From Thermoflexibacter ruber (GTDB lineage Bacteria > Bacteroidota > Bacteroidia > Cytophagales > Thermoflexibacteraceae), in the NCBI RefSeq assembly GCF_900113045.1, contig NZ_FONY01000036.1:1-55037 (forward strand): a stretch of DNA of 55,037 bases, written 5' to 3'. This document shows positions 34,365 to 42,076 of this stretch, in pieces (position 1 is the first letter of the stretch; the number at the start of each line of letters is the position of its first letter). The notes below the pieces were generated by a model. It saw only the letters and a program-made list of their open reading frames with translations, was not told the origin of the DNA and ran no database searches. Made by a program: the position numbers and the translations under genes.

Positions 34365-36818
34365 ATGAAGTATCAAAACGTAAGAGAAGGTGAGATAAAG
34401 AACAAAGTAGCACAAGACTACTTTTGGATTTATGACTGTACAAAAGAAATTGGGAACATAGATTTTTGTGTAGGTATGCACCAAAGTCAAAAAGGATTAG
34501 CTGAACAAGAATCTTTACTTTGGGCAGAGGCAAAAAAAGGCTCGTCAGACATTTATAAATCTATTGTTCAACTCATCTTGACTATTGGAAAGGCAAGAAC
34601 TTTTGACAAATACTTACCTCCCACTTTTTTAGGTGCTTTTGATGCTGAGAAAATTGCTTTTATTCCTTACAATGACATTCAAGAGATTTTTTACCTCAAT
34701 GACTTCAACTGGAATGTTACACCTTCAAATTACGACACCAAAGAGTTTAAACTCATACATGAAAAGGTGAAAACAGTCATTGACAATCAAGCACTACTCT
34801 TTAATTTCCTCAAAGACGACCAAGAAATTAAAAAGTTTATTAAGAACAATTTTACGGTCAGTAAATTTGGCTTGACCAAGACCAAAATTGATAAAAACAA
34901 TTTCATTTCAGTATTTAACAAATGGCTTCAAATAGTCAAACCCACTATCATTATGAATTGGGAAATGGCAAAGCAAAAAAGTATCATAGAAGCCGATTTT
35001 TATCTTGCAGACTTGATTTCATCAGAAAATCAAACGCTTAAAGAAAAATTATTTGTCATACTCAAAAAGGATATTTATGAGTTAGATAAAAGGCTCAACG
35101 ATATGGGTATGTTTGATATTATTTATACCAAGTTCAAAGATAATCAAGTAGCCCATACGCAGTTTTGGAACAGATACGAACGGCCTCCCAAAGAAGAATA
35201 TTGGGATTACATAGTAGAACGCAGAGATTTACTTGTACCGCAAGACGTAAGAGAACGCAAGGGGAGTTTTTTCACTCCTCAAATCTGGGTAGAACTTTCT
35301 CAAAAATACCTTGCTGATGTCTTGGGGGTGGATTGGCAGGATGAGTATTATATTTGGGACTGCGCCGCAGGAACAGGCAATCTGCTTGCAGGACTCACAA
35401 ATAAGTATCATATTTGGGCATCTACGCTTGACAAACAAGACGTAGAGGTGATGAAAGACCGTATCCAAAATGGGGCAAATCTTCTTCAAGACAACGTTTT
35501 CCAATTTGACTTCCTCAATGATGAGTTTGCCCCAAAATCCAAAGGCGGGAAAATGCCCGATAACTTGTACAATATTATTTCTCACCCTGAAAAAAGAAAA
35601 AAGTTAGTTATTTACATCAATCCGCCCTATGCCGAAGCTGGTTCTACAAAACAAAGAGCAGGAACGGGCAAAAACAAAAGGAAACTTACCGTTGAAAATA
35701 AGGTGTATCAGCGATACAAAGAGCTAATTAGCAAAGCATCAAATGAGCTTTTTGCACAATTTTTAATTAGAATTTCCCAAGAAATTCCTAACTGTAAGAT
35801 TGGCAATTTTTCAAAAATAAAAATCCTTCAATCAGCAAATTTCTCGCAGTTCAGAGAGGTTTTTCGCTTTAAACTGAAAAAGATTTTTCTTGTCCCATCC
35901 CATACCTTTGACAATGTAAGCGGAAAGTTTCCTATCGGATTTTTTGTGTGGGACGGTATGTACTCGGAGGAGTTTCAAGAAATAGAAGCCGATGTATTTG
36001 ATACATTTGGTAAGAAAATTGGCGTTAAATCGGTATTTAGCCTCAACCGCTTTATCCCACTAAGTTCTTTTGGAAAAGAAGAACCCAATGGAAACGGAAA
36101 TACTGAGTATATCGGGCATTTTGCGGCAAGAGGAAATGATTTTCAAAATCAGAACGCTGTTTTTATTGATAATATAACCAAGCAGTGGAAAGGTGGCGGC
36201 GTACATATTTTAATATCATCAAAAAACTTGCATAAAGTAGCCATATCTTTTGCTGTTCGGCATTGCATAGAAGCTACTTGGCTCAACGACCGCGACCAAT
36301 TTTTGCACCCCAACGATGGTTGGCAGAAAGATATAGAGTTTCAGAACGATTGCTTGGCTTTTACTTTGTTTCACAGTCAAAATCGCATTTCAAGCAAAGA
36401 GGGAACTAACCACTGGATACCCTTCACCGAACAGGAGGTAAATGCCAGAGCGATGTTTGAAAGCAACTTTATGAGCAAGTATATCAAAGGGAAATTGAAA
36501 CCTAACGGCAATGGAACTTTATTAGAGCCTGAAAAAATAAGGACAACCCCCTTAGACTTTTCACCAGAAGCTACATCGGTTTTTAATGCAGGTCTTGAGC
36601 TGTGGAAATACTACCATAGACAAGAAAACTGTGATGTAAATGCTTCCCTTTACGATATTAGAGTGTATTTTCAAGGCAGAAATGAAGCAGGGAAAATGAA
36701 CAATAAAAGTGCTGATGAGACCTACCATCAGTTCATGGCTGACTTGCGGAAGGCATTGAAACTTTTAGCTCAAAAAATTGAACCCAAAGTTTATGAATAT
36801 GCCTTTTTGAAACAATGA
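34365..36818 (+). CDS. Type IIG-like restriction-modification protein (N6-adenine methyltransferase with PD-(D/E)XK-like N terminus)
   Basis: 817 residues. The N terminus has a nuclease-like pattern: GNIDFCV (Asp33) followed by LLWAEAKKG (Glu55-x-Lys57), the spacing of PD-(D/E)XK enzymes. A helical linker leads to the methyltransferase core: VRERKGSFFTPQIWVEL, motif I DCAAGTGNLL (from Asp332) and motif IV INPPYAEAG (NPPY from Asn419), the gamma-class signature for adenine-N6. The C-terminal 350 residues would hold the target-recognition part. All functions in one chain with no separate R or S gene nearby point to a type IIG-like system, but an orphan methyltransferase is possible if the N terminus is inactive. 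A -7-like TATATTTG lies at 34285-34292. Confidence 0.7.
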   Translation: MKYQNVREGEIKNKVAQDYFWIYDCTKEIGNIDFCVGMHQSQKGLAEQESLLWAEAKKGSSDIYKSIVQLILTIGKARTFDKYLPPTFLGAFDAEKIAFIPYNDIQEIFYLNDFNWNVTPSNYDTKEFKLIHEKVKTVIDNQALLFNFLKDDQEIKKFIKNNFTVSKFGLTKTKIDKNNFISVFNKWLQIVKPTIIMNWEMAKQKSIIEADFYLADLISSENQTLKEKLFVILKKDIYELDKRLNDMGMFDIIYTKFKDNQVAHTQFWNRYERPPKEEYWDYIVERRDLLVPQDVRERKGSFFTPQIWVELSQKYLADVLGVDWQDEYYIWDCAAGTGNLLAGLTNKYHIWASTLDKQDVEVMKDRIQNGANLLQDNVFQFDFLNDEFAPKSKGGKMPDNLYNIISHPEKRKKLVIYINPPYAEAGSTKQRAGTGKNKRKLTVENKVYQRYKELISKASNELFAQFLIRISQEIPNCKIGNFSKIKILQSANFSQFREVFRFKLKKIFLVPSHTFDNVSGKFPIGFFVWDGMYSEEFQEIEADVFDTFGKKIGVKSVFSLNRFIPLSSFGKEEPNGNGNTEYIGHFAARGNDFQNQNAVFIDNITKQWKGGGVHILISSKNLHKVAISFAVRHCIEATWLNDRDQFLHPNDGWQKDIEFQNDCLAFTLFHSQNRISSKEGTNHWIPFTEQEVNARAMFESNFMSKYIKGKLKPNGNGTLLEPEKIRTTPLDFSPEATSVFNAGLELWKYYHRQENCDVNASLYDIRVYFQGRNEAGKMNNKSADETYHQFMADLRKALKLLAQKIEPKVYEYAFLKQ

Positions 36819-36856
36819 AAAATAAGTAATTCAACAATTCTGAATATTCTTATTTT
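36819..36856 (+). terminator. AT-rich hairpin after the methyltransferase
   Basis: AAAATAAG plus AATTCA (36819-36833) pairs with TGAAT and CTTATTTT (36841-36856), directly after the stop codon and ending in TATTTT. Low GC content makes it only a fair intrinsic terminator. Confidence 0.45.
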
Positions 36857-36915
36857 CTGCCTCCTATCTACATCTTGACTTTTGAGGGTAAGACCGCATA
36901 ATGGTTATTATGCAC

Positions 36916-37749
36916 TCACTTTTCTTTTTTCTTTTGGATTTTTCTAAACTGATAGGTCAATCCGATATGATGTGAAGGTAGTAGCTGAGGGTGCGTACTA
37001 AGTGTATAGAGAAATCCAAAGGCATAGTAAGTAAATTCTACCCCATAGCTACTGATAAAGGGTTGGGTACTAATCCCTGTGCGAATAGTCAGAGGAGGTA
37101 GTATTTTGTATGCTAAACCTGCTTTGAATGTTTGTGGAAAATCTATGTCTTTTTCTGTTTCTATGTTGAGCATGAGTTTTTCTGTTGGGCGATAAGAAAC
37201 CCCTGCTTTCATTACTACGGGCAGTCTTTCATCTTGGAAATCTGCTACTCTTGCTTGGTTAAAGTTGTAGATATGCGCTCCCAGCCAAAGGGAAGAAGTT
37301 AGCTGCATTACTCCCCCAAACTCTAAGATTATCCTGCGTCTTGTCCCAAGTCCCTCTATAGCCATTTGGAAGTAGTTGGCTCTCAGCCCTATGCTTACAT
37401 TGCCCAGTTTGTGGCTTAGCCCAAGCGAAAAGTTAGTTTCCCTATACTGCTCGCTACCAAACTGTGAGATAGTAAGTCCGTTGGCTATTCCCCACTTATT
37501 TATACCTACTATGCCCGCAGAAACTGTATTGAAGCCTATCATGCCAAAGCGATTGTCAAAAGAAGTCATCGCAAAGGTTTTATCTATCCATGCCAGCCCC
37601 CCTATGTTATTGAATATTGACCAGTAATCGTTGAGTGTAACTGCGGCATTGGCTAAACCTGTAGCACTGCCTATGCCTAAAGTACGAACTTGTGCGTGAG
37701 CAAAGCCGTAGATTAGCCATAAACCAATAATAAGAGAAGAAACTTTCAT
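36916..37749 (-). CDS. Outer-membrane beta-barrel protein (PorV/PorQ/UPF0164-like)
   Basis: 277 residues with a signal peptide (about 1-19, ending HAQ) and alternating hydrophobic strands throughout (for example FSLGLSHKLGNVSIGLRANYF and 'LWLGAHIYNFNQARV'). The start 'GIGSATGLANAAVTLNDYWSIFNNIGGLA' resembles PorV/PorQ and UPF0164 barrels, where N-terminal 'NPAGLA'-type motifs are typical. PorV and PorQ work in type IX secretion, and this genome encodes a type IX substrate in the window, but this protein may be only a relative. It precedes the neighbouring purA on the chromosome and is transcribed after it, 46 bp downstream. Confidence 0.65.
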   Translation of the reverse strand: MKVSSLIIGLWLIYGFAHAQVRTLGIGSATGLANAAVTLNDYWSIFNNIGGLAWIDKTFAMTSFDNRFGMIGFNTVSAGIVGINKWGIANGLTISQFGSEQYRETNFSLGLSHKLGNVSIGLRANYFQMAIEGLGTRRRIILEFGGVMQLTSSLWLGAHIYNFNQARVADFQDERLPVVMKAGVSYRPTEKLMLNIETEKDIDFPQTFKAGLAYKILPPLTIRTGISTQPFISSYGVEFTYYAFGFLYTLSTHPQLLPSHHIGLTYQFRKIQKKKEK

Positions 37750-37795
37750 ACCACTTATAAACAGGTTTTGTGGTTACTTAATGTTCTATACCTTC

Positions 37796-39070
37796 CTACC
37801 AGTTTCCCTTCATCAAAGTATCTTTTCTGTCTGGACTATAAGAAACTAAGGTAATCGGTACATGAAGTTGGCTTTCAATAAACTGAATGTAGTTATGCAA
37901 AGCCTCTGGCAAGCGGTCAAAATCCTGAAGATTTTTAAGTTTACATTTCCAACCTTTGAGTGTTTGGTAAACAGGTTTGACAGGGGTTTGTGCAAAATCA
38001 TAAGGGACTTCCGTGGTAAGTTCTCCATTAGGAAGTTCGTAATGTGTGCAAACCTTAATTTCCTCAAAGCTATTCAATACATCGGTCTTCATCATAAAGA
38101 GCTGCGTAACCCCATTGAGCATGACCGCATAACGCAAAGCAGGAATATCCAACCAGCCACAGCGGCGAGGTCTGCCCGTAGTTGCTCCAAACTCTGCCCC
38201 TAACTGCCTGATTATCTCGCCTACTCGGTCATGAAGCTCAGTTGGGAAGGGTCCACTGCCTACTCTGGTGCAGTACGCCTTAAAAATACCAAAAACTTCT
38301 CCTACGCGACGCGGAGAAACGCCCAGACCAGTGCAAGCCCCTGCTACTGTGGTATTGGAACTCGTTACAAAAGGATAAGAGCCAAAATCTATGTCTAAAA
38401 GCGAACCTTGCGCTCCTTCCGCAAGCACTTTTTTTCCTTTGCTTATCTCTTCATTGATGAGGTATTCACTATTGCAAGTCTGATAATTTTTAACAAATTC
38501 CACTGCTTCAAAGAAATCCAGTTCCAACTCCTTTAAATTATCACAAGGATAATGAAGATAGTGAAGAATATCCAAATGACGCTTTTTGGCTTCATTGTAT
38601 TTGTCTGCAAAATGAACATCAAACAAATCGCCGACTCTGATTCCTTCCCTACGCATTTTGTCTGTATAGGCAGGGCTGATACCTCTCAGCGTAGAGCCTA
38701 TTTTTTTATCTCCTTTTAAGGTTTCATAAGCCGCATCAAGCAAGCGATGAGTAGGTAAAATCAAATGTGCCTTTTTGGAGATAAATAAAGAGTTTTTGGG
38801 AAAAACATTGACGTTTTCTAAGGCAAGTAGCTCTCTTTTCAAAGTAACTAAGTCTAACACTACACCATTCCCAATGATATTTTTGATTGTTGGGTGAAAA
38901 ATACCTGAAGGAATCTGATGAAGTACGTGTTTAATACCATCAAAGTTGAGAGTATGCCCCGCATTAGGTCCCCCTTGAAAACGCGCAACCACCTCATATT
39001 TTGGTGCTAAAAAATCTACAATCTTGCCCTTGCCTTCATCTCCCCATTGCAAACCAAGTAATATATCCAT
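37796..39070 (-). CDS. purA: Adenylosuccinate synthetase
   Basis: About 424 residues from ATG 39070 (MDILLGLQWGDEGKGK); the frame extends 6 bp to a TTG. PurA joins IMP and aspartate using GTP, the first committed step to AMP. Signature motifs are all present: QWGDEGKGKIVD with the catalytic Asp and GTP loop, 'GGPNAGHTL' with the catalytic His, GISPAYTDKMRREGIRVGDL, VLAEGAQGSLLDIDFGSYPFVTSSNTT, TRVGSGPFPTEL and GRPRRCGWLDI. Length is normal for the family. Cytoplasmic. Confidence 0.97.
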   Translation of the reverse strand: MDILLGLQWGDEGKGKIVDFLAPKYEVVARFQGGPNAGHTLNFDGIKHVLHQIPSGIFHPTIKNIIGNGVVLDLVTLKRELLALENVNVFPKNSLFISKKAHLILPTHRLLDAAYETLKGDKKIGSTLRGISPAYTDKMRREGIRVGDLFDVHFADKYNEAKKRHLDILHYLHYPCDNLKELELDFFEAVEFVKNYQTCNSEYLINEEISKGKKVLAEGAQGSLLDIDFGSYPFVTSSNTTVAGACTGLGVSPRRVGEVFGIFKAYCTRVGSGPFPTELHDRVGEIIRQLGAEFGATTGRPRRCGWLDIPALRYAVMLNGVTQLFMMKTDVLNSFEEIKVCTHYELPNGELTTEVPYDFAQTPVKPVYQTLKGWKCKLKNLQDFDRLPEALHNYIQFIESQLHVPITLVSYSPDRKDTLMKGNW

Positions 39071-39309
39071 ATTCAAATGAAAAATTAATCACATAAAAGT
39101 TTATGGAGTCTATTTAGTCATTAAACAGCAACTCCAAACTCACAAATTACGCAACTATTTAGGTACTTTCAAAAATTGAGGAAAAATTTAATTTTGTTCA
39201 GTAGAAGTATTGTGAAATAAAAATGGCTTTCAAAAAACCCTAATACTAAAGTTCCTTTCTCTGATGGGAGGTTCTTCTGACTTTTTAGCGTAGAAGTAAA
39301 TTTAAAAAA

Positions 39310-39420
39310 GCACCGTAGGAGCGAAATACATTACCATCTCGAGGTTTTGGGGTATGGTATCACTTATTTTCTATCAATACCCCATGCCCGAAGGCATTTA
39401 TTTTATTTATGGCTATGGAT
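39310..39420. repeat. Structured intergenic repeat-like element
   Basis: Within the 496-bp gap between purA and tRNA-Val, this piece starts GCACCGTAGGAGCGAAAT and carries two hairpins: GGGGTAT (39349-39355) with ATACCCC (39377-39383), and ATGCC-CGAA-GGCAT (39384-39397). 'GCACCGTAGG-GCGAAAT' resembles dispersed intergenic elements I recall from Bacteroidota genomes. No gene was found in the rest of the gap (39071-39309, 39421-39566). Confidence 0.4.
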
Positions 39421-39566
39421 TATTATAAAAATTAATATTTGAAAAAGCAAAAAATATTGTCATCTTATATGCAAGGGAAAGTTTCAAAGGAGAGCAATTA
39501 ATTCTTTCGTAGAGCATAAAAATATATTCTCTTAAATAAATGAAAATAAATAAGATAGAAAAAAAT

Positions 39567-39640
39567 GGAACATGAGGGATTCGAACCCACGACCCCCGCC
39601 CTGTCAAGGCGATGCTCTAAACCAACTGAGCTAATGTTCC
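39567..39640 (-). tRNA. tRNA-Val (anticodon GAC)
   Basis: 74 nt on the minus strand. Acceptor stem GGAACAT pairs fully with ATGTTCC; D arm GCTC/GAGC with AGTTGG loop; anticodon stem CGCC/GGCG extended by a T-G pair, loop TTGACAG giving anticodon GAC (Val, GUC/GUU codons); variable GGGTC; T loop TTCGAAT. The T stem has one T-T mismatch (GTGGG/CCCTC). CCA is not encoded. A run of T follows on the minus strand and could end transcription. Confidence 0.93.
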
Positions 39641-39659
39641 GTTTTGACTGAAAGGATAG

Positions 39660-39691
39660 CAAAATTAATAAACAACTTGCAAACTTCCAAA
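39660..39691 (-). promoter_or_regulatory. Promoter of tRNA-Val
   Basis: On the minus strand: TTTG (39688-39691), 20 bp spacer, TAATTTTG (39660-39667), ending 19 bp before the mature tRNA. A textbook Bacteroidota promoter. Confidence 0.7.
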
Positions 39692-39723
39692 ACTTTCTAA
39701 GCTAAAACCAGCTAAACTTGATT

Positions 39724-40953
39724 TTATCTTTGCAAAATCAAATGCCCTAACTTATCTCTTTTAGTTTGTAAGTATTTCTCATTGTGCGGATTAGGGGCTA
39801 TTTCTATGGGCAAAGTTTCTACTATCTCCAATCCATAGCCTATCAATCCTGCTCTTTTCTTTGGGTTATTAGAAATCAAGCGAATTTTGCTTACTCCTAA
39901 GTCCCTTAGAATCTGCGCTCCTACCCCATAATCCCTCTCGTCCATTTGAAAGCCTAATGCAAGATTTGCTTCTACTGTATCGTATCCTTGCTCTTGTAAC
40001 TTATAGGCTTTCAACTTATTAAGTAAGCCTATTCCCCTACCTTCTTGGTTCATGTAAAGCACTACACCCTTTCCCTCATTCTCTACCATACGCATAGCAT
40101 TATGTAACTGATTGCCACAATCACAACGACACGAACCAAAAATATCGCCCGTCATACAAGAAGAATGAACGCGTACCATGATAGGCTCATCTTTTTTCCA
40201 TTCTCCCTTGACCAAAGCTAAGTGTAAATCGCCTGTATTGGTTTGCTGATAAGCCACCAATTGGAAATCGCCATAAGTAGTAGGCATTTGTACAGTTTCT
40301 TCTCTTTTTATCAAAGATTCTTTTCTCAAGCGATAGGCTATTAGGTCTTTGATAGATACAAGTTTAAGCCCGTTTTCATCTGCGATTTTGCGAAGTTCAG
40401 GAAGTCTTGCTGCTTCTCCGTGTTCGTTTAGCACCTCTATCAGCACTCCTGCTGGGTACAGACCTGCTAATCTTGCCAAGTCCACGCTTGCCTCTGTATG
40501 TCCTGTACGTCTTAGTACGCCTCCATTTTTAGCTTTAAGCGGATTGATATGACCCGGACGAGCTAAATCCTCAGGTTTAGTTTCTGCATGGACTAAGGCT
40601 CTAATAGTTTTCCAACGGTCTGATACAGAAATTCCTGTAGTTACGCCCTGCCCTATTAAATCCACTGTAACCGTAAAAGGAGTTTCAAAAGTCGCTGTAT
40701 TGTTATTAACCATCATGTCAAGTTCAAGCTCTTCGCAGCGTGCTTCTGTCAATGCTACGCAAAGCGTTCCCCTGCCTTTTAAGATAAAATTAAGTTTTTC
40801 AGTAGTGAGTAATTCCGCAGAACAAATAAAATCACCTTCGTTTTCTCGGTCTTCGTCATCTACTACAATGACCACTTCTCCTTGGCGTATCGCCTCAATT
40901 GCCTCCTCTATAGTGTCTAATCTAATTGGATTAGCATGATTAATTTCTAACAT
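39724..40953 (-). CDS. ribBA: Bifunctional DHBP synthase / GTP cyclohydrolase II
   Basis: 409 residues. The N-terminal half (about 10-210) is 3,4-dihydroxy-2-butanone-4-phosphate synthase (RibB): [19 protein letters not shown] and [31 protein letters not shown] are intact. The C-terminal half is GTP cyclohydrolase II (RibA) with the zinc cysteines in [32 protein letters not shown], and the '[12 protein letters not shown]' segment. Both starting reactions of riboflavin synthesis are thus in one cytoplasmic protein. No FMN riboswitch was found upstream and no other rib genes are adjacent. Confidence 0.96.
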   Translation of the reverse strand: MLEINHANPIRLDTIEEAIEAIRQGEVVIVVDDEDRENEGDFICSAELLTTEKLNFILKGRGTLCVALTEARCEELELDMMVNNNTATFETPFTVTVDLIGQGVTTGISVSDRWKTIRALVHAETKPEDLARPGHINPLKAKNGGVLRRTGHTEASVDLARLAGLYPAGVLIEVLNEHGEAARLPELRKIADENGLKLVSIKDLIAYRLRKESLIKREETVQMPTTYGDFQLVAYQQTNTGDLHLALVKGEWKKDEPIMVRVHSSCMTGDIFGSCRCDCGNQLHNAMRMVENEGKGVVLYMNQEGRGIGLLNKLKAYKLQEQGYDTVEANLALGFQMDERDYGVGAQILRDLGVSKIRLISNNPKKRAGLIGYGLEIVETLPIEIAPNPHNEKYLQTKRDKLGHLILQR

Positions 40954-41114
40954 AATTTTGGATGGGATAAACAGCGATTAATTCAACAAACTTATTGATA
41001 ATAAATAAGTTATTTCACTGCTTAAAATATTTTATTAAATTTTTTACAAAACTAATCAATTTTGTTTTGTCTTTATATTAAAAACTAATGAATAAGAAAA
41101 ATAGTTTACCTTTG

Positions 41115-41256
41115 CTAAATCAGGTAGAAATAGGAAAATAAGCACCATAAAACTTGGAGTTTTGGAACATTTTGTGTTAATTTGTAGTTATACTCATTAC
41201 AAATAAAAAACAACGGTTTACACCAGTACGTAAGCCGTTATTTTTTGCTGTTTTTT
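41115..41256 (+). ncRNA. Candidate small RNA / attenuated leader upstream of greA
   Basis: A -7-like TACCTTTG (41107-41114) without a clear -33 box is followed by about 97 bp with no open frame and then a strong intrinsic terminator. The terminator cannot serve ribBA, which runs the other way, so a plus-strand RNA should end here. It could be a free small RNA or a terminated form of the greA leader, comparable in layout to GraL of E. coli. The 500-bp gap (40954-41452) holds nothing else I can name. Confidence 0.4.
41212..41246 (+). terminator. Strong intrinsic terminator 200 bp before greA
   Basis: AACGGTTTAC (41212-41221) pairs with GTAAGCCGTT (41230-41239), a 10-bp stem with one G-T pair and an 8-nt loop, then ATTTTTTGCTGTTTTTT. 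The A-run before the stem extends pairing with the T-run. Confidence 0.75.
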
Positions 41257-41452
41257 AGGAAGTCCTTTTTTAAGATTCTATTCTTCAAATTAATTCTAAG
41301 ATTTTAATAAGTAAGTGAAGATATTTGTTGCGAAACAAATGACTTTGCAAGTTTTTTCTTTCTTTATAAAACTTATAATGAATCTGTAAGAAATATCAAA
41401 TAAGGATGGAGAGTAAAATTTATTATTTAACCAAACATAATTTACTAACACT

Positions 41453-41923
41453 ATGGCAGTATCTTATTACACACAGGAGGGTTTCAATCGGTTAAAGGAA
41501 AAACTCCAAGAATTAAGAACTAAAGGCAGGGCAGAAATCGCGCGACAAATTGCAGAAGCGAGAGATAAAGGCGATTTGAGTGAGAACGCTGAGTACGATG
41601 CCGCCAAAGATGCACAAGGATTGTTGGAATTAGAAATCTCTAAGTTAGAGGAACTAATAGCCAATGCACGAATTTTAGATGAGTCTAATATCGATATTTC
41701 CAAAGTTTCTATTCTTTCTAATGTGAAAATTAGAAATACAGCCAATAAAATGGAAGTAACCTATACCTTAGTTGCTGAGGAAGAGGCTGACTTGAAACAA
41801 AATAAAATCTCAGTAAAGTCACCAATTGGTAGCGGCTTGCTTGGGAAAAAAGTAGGAGAGAAGGCAGAAATCACCACGCCAAGAGGCAAAATGACTTTTG
41901 AAATTTTAGAGATTTCGCGATAA
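41453..41923 (+). CDS. greA: Transcription elongation factor GreA
   Basis: 156 residues, the usual length. An N-terminal antiparallel coiled coil (about 1-75) carries the acidic tip in 'GDLSENAEYDAAKDAQ', whose Asp/Glu residues enter the RNA polymerase secondary channel and stimulate cleavage of backtracked RNA. The C-terminal FKBP-like domain includes VSPIGSGLLGK-type sequence (SVKSPIGSGLLGKKVGE) and ends TPRGKMTFEILEI. Monocistronic, with a strong terminator right after and an upstream terminator that may attenuate it. Confidence 0.95.
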   Translation: MAVSYYTQEGFNRLKEKLQELRTKGRAEIARQIAEARDKGDLSENAEYDAAKDAQGLLELEISKLEELIANARILDESNIDISKVSILSNVKIRNTANKMEVTYTLVAEEEADLKQNKISVKSPIGSGLLGKKVGEKAEITTPRGKMTFEILEISR

Positions 41924-41930
41924 GTACTGA

Positions 41931-41966
41931 AAAGTAACCTTGATGTGAGATTATCAAGGTTACTTT
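41931..41966 (+). terminator. greA terminator
   Basis: A perfect 14-bp inverted repeat, AAAGTAACCTTGAT (41931-41944) and its complement at 41953-41966, loop of 8 nt, followed by TTTTATA. It begins 7 bp after the greA stop. Confidence 0.88.
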
Positions 41967-42076
41967 TATATGCTTAATCTTCAGCAAGTAGTTTCCTTGT
42001 AGGTCTGACTTCCCAAGTCTGGCATCTCTGATTTGGAAAATCAAAACCACGTTCACAAAAATTTTTAACTATTAAT

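Noticed and set aside
34365-36818. Type I restriction system
   Set aside because: No helicase-type R subunit or S subunit is adjacent, and the N terminus has its own nuclease-like motif.
40954-41210. FMN riboswitch upstream of ribBA
   Set aside because: None of the conserved FMN-element segments could be found on the minus strand.
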